Source of the DNA: JAODBJ01 sp963782465
GTDB taxonomy: Bacteria > Actinomycetota > Acidimicrobiia > IMCC26256 > PALSA-610
Length of the DNA stretch: 64,000 nucleotides
Reading direction: 5' to 3'
Assembly: GCA_963782465.1 (NCBI GenBank)
Contig: CAWAJR010000005.1
Span: 248,001-312,000 of the forward strand
Shown: positions 59,853 through 64,000 of the stretch, piece after piece
Position numbering within the stretch: the first letter of the stretch is position 1
How the letters are laid out: the number at the start of each line of letters is the position of its first letter
Translations under genes and position numbers: made by a program
Notes under the pieces: model-generated
What the model saw: the letters and a program-made list of their open reading frames with translations, nothing else
What the model was told of the DNA's origin: nothing
The model's database searches: none

Positions 59853-60311
59853 ATGACCGGAACACTCGAGGTATCCCGTGACATCGCCGCCTCCCCCGAG
59901 GCGGTCTACGCCGCCATCTCCGACGTGACCCGCATGGGCGAATGGTCCGCGGAGTGTTATGCGTGCGAGTGGCACGACGGCGTCGACGGTCCGGCCGTCG
60001 GCGCGACGTTCGACGGGCACAACCGGCACGGCGAGCACGAGTGGACGACGCAGGGCAAGATCGTCGAGGCCGACCCGGGGCGGGCGTTCGCATTCGAGTG
60101 CTCGATGATGGACTTCCACTACTCGACGTGGGGGTACCGCATCGAGCCCACCGGCACGGGGTGCCGGGTGACCGAATGGAACGAGGACCTGAGGCCCGAG
60201 TCGGCCCTGGAGTTCAGCAAGACGGTCTCCGGCATCGACGACCGCACCGAGCGCAACCGCGAGACGATGAGCGGCACGCTCGAGCGTCTCGCAGCCGCGC
60301 TCGAGCACTGA
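59853..60311 (+). CDS. SRPBCC-fold protein
   Basis: 152 residues. TGTLEVSRDIAASPEAVYAAIS and MGEWSAECYACEWHDG at the front and TERNRETMSGTLERLAAAL at the back are the SRPBCC (polyketide cyclase/dehydrase-like) pattern with a lipid- or small-ligand-binding cavity. WGYRIEPTGTGCRVTEWNEDL forms the central strands. No pathway neighbour. Start ATG 59853; the frame is open upstream to 59436, over the Eis-like gene. Confidence 0.75.
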   Translation: MTGTLEVSRDIAASPEAVYAAISDVTRMGEWSAECYACEWHDGVDGPAVGATFDGHNRHGEHEWTTQGKIVEADPGRAFAFECSMMDFHYSTWGYRIEPTGTGCRVTEWNEDLRPESALEFSKTVSGIDDRTERNRETMSGTLERLAAALEH

Positions 60312-60347
60312 ACGCGACCGGGATTTCTCCGCGATTGGGACCGGCTT

Positions 60348-61856
60348 CTACGCGACCTCGGCCTGTTCCGCCAAGACGAGGTCGGGGTCGTCGAGGTCGA
60401 CCGCCACGGGTTCACTCGTCGACACGGGTGCCCGCACCAGGGAGGTGACGACGGCCAGGGCCGCGATGGTGAACAGCGCCGCGACCCAGAAGACCTCGTG
60501 CAGGCCGTGGATGAAGGTGGCGGCGGCAGCAGGCCCGGCACCGATCTGGGCGTGATGGGTCGCGGTGCCGAACGCCGTGACGAGGACGGCGAGGCCGATC
60601 GCCGCGCCCAACTGCTGGGTGACGGTGACGAGGCCGGACGCGGCGCCTGCATCTGCCGGCGCGACGTCGCGCAGCGCCGCCGAGACCAGGCTGACGAACG
60701 CAACGCCGGCTCCGGCTCCCAGCAGCGCCAGGCACACCACGATCTGCCCGTAGCTCGATCCCGCTGACAGGCGGGTGGCGAGCAGGAGGCTCACCGTGGT
60801 GAGCAGGATCCCTGCGGTCATCACGCTCTTGTCGGGCCAGCGCCGAACCAGCACTCTGCTCGTGAGCTGCGACGCGGCGAACACCGCGGCGGGGATCGGC
60901 AGGAACGCCACGCCCGTTCGCAGTGGCGAGTAGCCCTGGACGTCTTGGAGGAACTGGCTCATGTAGAAGAACAGCCCGTACATGCCGGCGTAGACGAGCC
61001 CGCGGGCGACGTTGGCCGCCGCACGCGTCGGGTGGGCGAGCAGGCGCAGCGGGAGGATCGGCTCCTCGACCCGCCGCTCGGTGGAGACGAAGGCCGCCAG
61101 CAACACCAGCCCGGCGGCGAACGAACCGACCGTCAGGGTGTCGGTCCAGCCGTTGCTCCCCGCCTCGACCAGCCCGAGCACGACGCTGGTCATGCCGAGG
61201 GTGGAGGTCGTCGCCCCGACGAGGTCGAACCGGCCGTGCCGCGGCTCGGTCTCCGTCAGTGCGACCCGGCCCATGAGGCAGATGGCGAGGCCGATGGGAA
61301 CGTTGACGAACATGACCCACCGCCACGACACGAGCTCGGTGAGCAAGCCCCCGGCGACCAGGCCGGTGGCGCCGCCGGCCGCGGACACCGTGGTGTAGAG
61401 CCCGATCGCGCGCACGCGCTGCGGGCCCTCGGGGAACACCGCGGTGAGCAGCGCGAGGGCGGACGGCGCAGCGAACGCCGCGCCGATCCCCTGCACCGCC
61501 CGTGCCCCCAGCAACACCCAGGCCGTGGGGGCGAGCCCGGCAACCAGTGAGGAGAGCGAGAACAGGGTCAGACCGGCGAGGAAGGCGCGGCGACGGCCCA
61601 CGAGGTCGCCCGCCCGGGCGCCGAGGAGCAACAGGCCGCCGAAGGTGAGGATGTAGGCGTTGAGCACCCACGACAGGCCGCTCGCCGAGAAGCCCAGCCC
61701 CTGCTGGATGTGCGGCAGGGCAACGGTGACGATGGTGCCGTCGAGCACGAGCATCAGCTGGGCGGTGAGGATCACGAACAAGAACGCCGACGGACGGGAG
61801 GCCCACCGGGCGGGCGCGGCCGCGGGGCGCGGCGGGGAGAGGGTTGAGGAGGGCAT
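60348..61856 (-). CDS. DHA2-type MFS multidrug efflux transporter
   Basis: 502 residues, 14 predicted helices. MFS motifs: LVLDGTIVTVALPHIQQGLG (motif D1), GARAGDLVGRRRAFLAGL (motif A), GARAVQGIGAAFAAPSAL (motif B) and GLYTTVSAAGGATGLVAGGL (antiporter motif C). Exports drugs or toxic metabolites by proton exchange. Start ATG 61856 (GAAAGG upstream). Divergent from the TetR gene with dyads in between, so it is the likely target of that repressor. Confidence 0.9.
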   Translation of the reverse strand: MPSSTLSPPRPAAAPARWASRPSAFLFVILTAQLMLVLDGTIVTVALPHIQQGLGFSASGLSWVLNAYILTFGGLLLLGARAGDLVGRRRAFLAGLTLFSLSSLVAGLAPTAWVLLGARAVQGIGAAFAAPSALALLTAVFPEGPQRVRAIGLYTTVSAAGGATGLVAGGLLTELVSWRWVMFVNVPIGLAICLMGRVALTETEPRHGRFDLVGATTSTLGMTSVVLGLVEAGSNGWTDTLTVGSFAAGLVLLAAFVSTERRVEEPILPLRLLAHPTRAAANVARGLVYAGMYGLFFYMSQFLQDVQGYSPLRTGVAFLPIPAAVFAASQLTSRVLVRRWPDKSVMTAGILLTTVSLLLATRLSAGSSYGQIVVCLALLGAGAGVAFVSLVSAALRDVAPADAGAASGLVTVTQQLGAAIGLAVLVTAFGTATHHAQIGAGPAAAATFIHGLHEVFWVAALFTIAALAVVTSLVRAPVSTSEPVAVDLDDPDLVLAEQAEVA

Positions 61857-61893
61857 TGACTTCGACCTTTCCGCTGCTACGCTGGCAAGTAAG

Positions 61894-61937
61894 CGGAAGC
61901 TTCCTCCGGTTACTATACGGAGGGTCCCTCCGTATAG
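61894..61937. promoter_or_regulatory. Paired TetR-type operators between MFS and TetR genes
   Basis: Site 2 at 61913-61937 is a perfect dyad, CTATACGGAGGG-T-CCCTCCGTATAG, with core CGGAGGGTCCCTCCG (61918-61932). Site 1 at 61894-61908 (CGGAAGCTTCCTCCG) shares the outer CGGA/TCCG half-sites. They are 24 nt apart centre to centre, about two helical turns, in the 127-nt divergent promoter region. Confidence 0.7.
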
Positions 61938-61983
61938 CAAGCGCATTTTCTCTCGTCATTGATTCCGGAGGGTCGGTCGCCCG

Positions 61984-62523
61984 ATGCGAGCCGACGCCAA
62001 GCGCAACAACGAGCTGCTCGTCACCGCCGCCAGGGATGTCTTCGCGGCCGAAGGCGCCAACGCGTCCATGGAGGCCATCGCCCGGAAGGCCGGCGTCGGG
62101 GTCGGCACGCTCTATCGCCACTTCCCCAAGCGCATCGACATCGTCGAGGCCGTGTACACCACCGATCTCGACGAGCTCGTCGCGACCGCCGAACGGGCCG
62201 CCGAGCTCGAACCGTGGGCGGCGGTCGAAGAGTTCCTCATGGCCTTCCTCCGCTACGCGCGAACCAAGCGCACCTTCCTCTCCGAGTTGCAGGAGGCGTT
62301 CGCGAAGCGCCCCGACCTGAAGTTGAAGTCTCGTGAGCGCATCGACCAGGCGGCCGAGCTCGTCGTCGGCCGAGCCCAACGAGCCGGTGTGATGCGCGAC
62401 GACGTCAGCGGCGCCGACCTGATGCAGCTGATGGGCCCGATGTGCACGAGCGCCACCCTGTCCGAGGAACAGGGCAAACGACTGGTCGCCGTCCTGCTCG
62501 ACGGACTGCGCGTCACCACCTAG
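61984..62523 (+). CDS. TetR/AcrR-family transcriptional regulator
   Basis: 179 residues. The DNA-binding helix-turn-helix is ARDVFAAEGANASMEAIARK then AGVGVGTLYRHFPKRIDIV (residues ~15-55), followed by a helical ligand-binding domain of the AcrR C_33 type. Probably represses itself and the divergent MFS gene through the dyads at 61894-61937, and lets go when it binds an exported compound. Ligand unknown. Confidence 0.9.
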   Translation: MRADAKRNNELLVTAARDVFAAEGANASMEAIARKAGVGVGTLYRHFPKRIDIVEAVYTTDLDELVATAERAAELEPWAAVEEFLMAFLRYARTKRTFLSELQEAFAKRPDLKLKSRERIDQAAELVVGRAQRAGVMRDDVSGADLMQLMGPMCTSATLSEEQGKRLVAVLLDGLRVTT

Positions 62524-62545
62524 GCGAGCGCGGCAAGGCGAGGTG

Positions 62546-63505
62546 ATGCGCGCCCCGCGACGAGTGTTCGGGATCGTCAGCGTGATCGCAGGCATCGCGA
62601 TCGCCGGGCGCTACCGGCGCGACTCGATCGCGGCTCGGCGGCGCGTCGACTCGATCGACAAGCAGACGGTCGAAACCGCGTTCGGCACGATGGAGTTCGC
62701 GCAGGCCGGCGGCGGCGAGCCGGTCCTGGTGGTCCACGGCATCTTCGGTGGCCGCGACGCCGGCCTGCTTTCGTTCGGCGGGGTGCTGCCAGGGCGTCGA
62801 GTCATCGCTCCCTCGCGGTTCGGCTACCTCGGGTCGGCGATGCCGCCGAACCCGTCACCCGAGGCCCAAGCGGACGCGTTCGCTGAGCTCCTCGACCATC
62901 TCGGTCTCGACGACATCGACGTGATCGGCTACTCCGCGGGAGCGACCTCGGCACTGCAGCTCGCGCTCCGCCATCCCAGCCGAGTACGCCACCTCGTCAT
63001 CATGTGCGGCAACCTCCCGGGCCGCGTCGCCGCCACCACGCCGCCGCCCGTCGCCAAGGTGGCGTTCCGGAGCGACGTGCTCATGTGGCTGGCCGGCGTC
63101 GTCGCCAGACGCCCGCTTCGGAACTTCATCGGCGGCGTACCAGCAGGGTTCGCGTTCACCGACGACGAGCTGCGCCGGGTCGACGCCGTCGTCGACAGCA
63201 TCTTCCCGGTCGGTGATCGCAGCCAGGGGGCCTTGTTCGACGCGTTCGTGTCGAACAAGGCCGTCAACGACTACCCGCTCGAAGCAGTGTCGGTCCCGGC
63301 GCTCATCGTCCACTCACGCGACGACACGCTGGCCTCCTACGACGCGGCCGACGCCGCGGCCCGACGCATCCCCGGTTGCCGGCTGATCACCCATCTCCGC
63401 GGCGGTCACCTCATGCTCGGTCAAGACGAGGCCAACCGAGCCGCGCTCGCAGCATTCCTCGGCGCCGCGGCCGACATCGCTCCGCCGGGTCGAGCCCGGC
63501 CATGA
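62546..63505 (+). CDS. Alpha/beta-hydrolase-fold protein
   Basis: 319 residues from ATG 62546 (an in-frame GTG at 62543 is equally possible). N-terminal hydrophobic segment (RRVFGIVSVIAGIAIAGRY) may anchor it. Oxyanion loop LVVHGIFGG, nucleophile elbow VIGYSAGATSAL, acid in HSRDDTLASYDA and His in LRGGHLMLGQ complete the triad. A small esterase, lipase or epoxide-type hydrolase; substrate not predictable. Follows the TetR gene by 23 nt and may belong to its operon. Confidence 0.83.
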   Translation: MRAPRRVFGIVSVIAGIAIAGRYRRDSIAARRRVDSIDKQTVETAFGTMEFAQAGGGEPVLVVHGIFGGRDAGLLSFGGVLPGRRVIAPSRFGYLGSAMPPNPSPEAQADAFAELLDHLGLDDIDVIGYSAGATSALQLALRHPSRVRHLVIMCGNLPGRVAATTPPPVAKVAFRSDVLMWLAGVVARRPLRNFIGGVPAGFAFTDDELRRVDAVVDSIFPVGDRSQGALFDAFVSNKAVNDYPLEAVSVPALIVHSRDDTLASYDAADAAARRIPGCRLITHLRGGHLMLGQDEANRAALAAFLGAAADIAPPGRARP

Positions 63506-63543
63506 TCGCCCGGCACGGAGCGAAACGTTCTCGGAGAATCCCC

Positions 63544-63574
63544 TTGCACCTGACGCGACGTGACCTCTTACGGT
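63544..63574 (+). promoter_or_regulatory. MerR-type promoter with 19-bp spacer
   Basis: TTGCAC (63544-63549), 19-nt spacer, TACGGT (63569-63574), then 7 nt to the GTG of the MerR gene. The spacer contains the near-dyad TGACGCGACGTGA. A long spacer bridged by a dyad is what MerR-family activators use, here probably autoregulation. Confidence 0.55.
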
Positions 63575-63581
63575 TGTGAAC

Positions 63582-64000
63582 GTGGCGCGGGAGTGGACGG
63601 TCGGTGAGCTGGCGCATCAAGCCGGCGTGTCGGTGAGAACACTCCACCATTACGACCGGATCGGGATCCTGAGCCCGACGCGCAGTGCCGCCGGCCATCG
63701 CCGCTACACCGAGCCCGACGTCGCCCGCCTCACCCAAGTCGTCGCGCTTCGCAGCGTCGGGCTCTCCCTCGGCGAGATCCGGCACTGTCTCGACAGCGGC
63801 GAAGCCCTGGCCGCCACGCTCACCCGGCAGCTGCGCGACCTCGACCTGCGTGTCGCGCAGACGACCGCGCTCCGGAATCGTCTCGCCGCCGTCGTGGCCC
63901 AGCTCCAGCGCGGCCGCGACCTCGACAGCTACGCCCTGATGGCATTGATCGGAGACACGATGACGATGGCAGAAGGCAAGACCAAGATCGTCGAAGAAGC
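63582..64000 (+). CDS. MerR-family transcriptional regulator (3' end outside window)
   Basis: 139 residues visible from GTG 63582. The N-terminal winged HTH is unmistakable: WTVGELAHQAGVSVRTLHHY, DRIGILSPTRSAAGHRRYTE, then DVARLTQVVALRSVGLSLGE, followed by a coiled-coil dimer helix (LRDLDLRVAQTTALRNRLAAVVAQL). The effector domain starts near MTMAEGKTKIVEE; the TipA-like group shows this layout, but the rest is not in the window. Confidence 0.85.
   Translation, partial: MAREWTVGELAHQAGVSVRTLHHYDRIGILSPTRSAAGHRRYTEPDVARLTQVVALRSVGLSLGEIRHCLDSGEALAATLTRQLRDLDLRVAQTTALRNRLAAVVAQLQRGRDLDSYALMALIGDTMTMAEGKTKIVEE

Noticed and set aside
57823..60093. A 756-residue minus-strand frame
   Set aside because: Runs across the Eis-like, terminator and dehydrogenase region out of frame with all three real genes.
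1..64000. tRNA, rRNA, CRISPR arrays and insertion sequences
   Set aside because: Gaps between genes were read on both strands; no cloverleaf, rRNA-like sequence, regularly spaced repeats, transposase or terminal repeats were seen.

Overview
The window reads as a chromosomal stretch from a high-GC member of the Actinomycetota, most likely class Acidimicrobiia. The reasons are the GC-rich codon use, many GTG starts, 4-nt ATGA/GTGA gene overlaps, promoters whose -10 box sits 6-9 nt from the start codon, the SUF iron-sulfur system, a UPF0182 membrane protein beside a Lon-like PDZ protease, and a secreted protein with 'GYW-ASDG-FGDA-FYGS' type repeats. I see no rRNA, tRNA, CRISPR array, insertion sequence or prophage. 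The placement is inference, because no marker gene here settles it.

Layout. 1-16.2 kb is a surface-glycan locus: a GT4 glycosyltransferase, methyltransferases, a WecB-type UDP-GlcNAc 2-epimerase, two PAPS sulfotransferases (one fused to Sel1 repeats), a tandem two-domain glycosyltransferase and two large polytopic membrane proteins. Most of it is one tightly overlapped minus-strand operon (16171 to 5674). 16.2-19.3 kb holds an endonuclease/exonuclease/phosphatase-family protein and a probable heteromeric acyl-CoA dehydrogenase pair. 19.4-22 kb holds two secreted proteins of unknown function, and 22.0-22.6 kb a metallo-beta-lactamase-fold hydrolase. 22.7-26.3 kb is a complete osmoprotectant-type ABC transporter. 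26.4-29.6 kb is a glycogen-debranching-like glucosidase facing a GT4 enzyme. 29.7-32.3 kb is sufC-sufS-sufU on the plus strand. 32.3-38.6 kb is mixed: a thioesterase, an L,D-transpeptidase, secreted and SRPBCC proteins, a ComB-like phosphatase, a methyltransferase and an ASCH protein. 38.6-42.6 kb is sufB-sufD-Rieske-sufC on the minus strand. 42.7-49 kb has UPF0182, a DivIVA-type coiled-coil protein with a phage-MuF-like C terminus, and the Lon-like protease. 49.3-51.8 kb has a HEAT-repeat protein, MreB, a one-helix membrane peptide and MoaE. 51.9-58.5 kb has an HtrA-like protein that has lost its catalytic His and Ser, a fused siroheme-decarboxylase-type Lrp protein, an NAD-dependent epimerase, a DUF2342 protein, a DAHP synthase behind an aromatic leader peptide and attenuator, and a hydroxyacyl-CoA dehydrogenase. 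58.5-64 kb has an Eis-like acetyltransferase, an SRPBCC protein, a divergent MFS/TetR pair with paired operators, an alpha/beta hydrolase and the start of a MerR regulator.

The four observations I would follow first are these. (1) A Tyr/Trp/Phe-rich leader peptide plus an intrinsic terminator lie ahead of DAHP synthase. (2) The same ACTA-N6-TAGTGGAA site lies in front of both halves of a split suf system. (3) A DivIVA-like protein ends in a C..C/HPGCRC module like that of phage Mu F/SPP1 gp7 head-morphogenesis proteins. (4) The HtrA-like protein is a pseudoprotease.

A caution: at least nine otherwise conserved genes or gene parts need a single-base shift to read through (8638, 10720, 35820, 37245, 46652, 49902, 50332, 54742 and probably 51894). 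Most fall in short G or C runs, so base-calling or assembly error is the simplest explanation. Those genes are given as full spans with the shift noted.
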